A DNA stretch of 64,000 nucleotides, taken from assembly GCF_000001735.4 (NCBI RefSeq), contig NC_003076.8, positions 7,936,001 through 8,000,000 on the forward strand. The letters are read 5' to 3'. Under the pieces are notes generated by a model that did not search any database, was not told where the DNA came from, and was given only the letters and a program-made list of their open reading frames with translations. Source of the stretch: Arabidopsis thaliana. Taxonomy: Eukaryota > Streptophyta > Magnoliopsida > Brassicales > Brassicaceae. This document shows positions 63,683-64,000 of the stretch, in pieces. Made by a program: the position numbers and the translations under genes. Numbering within the stretch: the stretch's first letter is position 1; every line of letters begins with the position of its first letter.

Positions 63683-64000
63683 GTGAAAGCACAAGATTCA
63701 TCTTTATTCTTTATCACTTTTCTCCATTTTTTACTTGGACCAGCAGCATAATGTTGACAGTTTTTTTGTTCCTTTGCATTAGTGTTTAACTAGATGATAG
63801 TAAACCATTTGAAATATGAATATACCATTTGATAATATATTTTAAGAAAAATAAAAGATGTTATGTTATTAGATATAAAAATTGTATTATAAAATAAGAA
63901 AGATCTAAATTACAAATATGAGGTGGAATTATTTTATTGGATAAAATTTGATAACAACAGTTAAACAGAAATCTAATCTTGCTTTAAATGATAATAAATA
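63683..64000 (+). other. PHS1 intron, truncated by window end
   Basis: A donor GTGAAAG follows the exon ending at 63682. The remaining 318 bp is AT-rich and shows no convincing acceptor plus coding sequence, so it is read as intron. Confidence 0.6.

Overview
The window is nuclear plant DNA. It has AT-rich intergenic DNA, compact genes with many short GT-AG introns, 5' leader introns and one nuclear-type tRNA gene. The predicted proteins and their order match what I remember of the Arabidopsis thaliana chromosome 5 block around AT5G23535-AT5G23720; this is recognition from memory, not a database search. All coding models below were assembled by hand from the sequence, and every chain of exons keeps one open frame.

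Layout, left to right. (+) 3' part of a mitochondrial-type ribosomal protein L24 gene (KOW), then (+) RPN11, the proteasome lid deubiquitinase. (-) An SFT2-type Golgi membrane protein. After an AT-rich 1.7 kb spacer with diverged ~145 bp tandem repeats come (+) SGS3, the siRNA-pathway RNA-binding protein, and (+) a CLPTM1-like membrane protein. (-) CPK12 calcium-dependent kinase and (-) a DNAJC17-like J-domain/RRM protein. (+) An intronless tRNA 2'-phosphotransferase (Tpt1/KptA). (-) A DYAD/SWI1-like nuclear protein with a tandemly duplicated last exon. (-) The 21-exon P5A ATPase PDR2. (+) An R-R-type MYB/SANT gene. (-) SWEET12. Then about 7.6 kb without protein genes, ending in (+) tRNA-Gln(UUG). 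(+) LCB2 serine palmitoyltransferase, (-) a SAM-domain protein, (+) a poly(A) polymerase/CCA-transferase family protein, (+) a coiled-coil protein, (-) RPC6 (Pol III subunit), and (+) the 5' part of PHS1.

The genes do not form a pathway or operon. They are independent eukaryotic loci, mostly housekeeping (proteasome, secretory membrane, sphingolipid synthesis, Pol III, ER P5A ATPase) with some signalling and transport genes. I found no unknown multi-gene system. The points most worth a second look are the duplicated, still-spliceable terminal exon beside the DYAD-like gene, the intronless Tpt1 copy with two upstream ORFs, a probable GC-AG intron in the coiled-coil gene, the very tight convergent 3' ends at 60.4-60.5 kb, a hairpin-forming inverted repeat at 33.1 kb, and an unrecognised degraded ORF at 55.3-55.7 kb.
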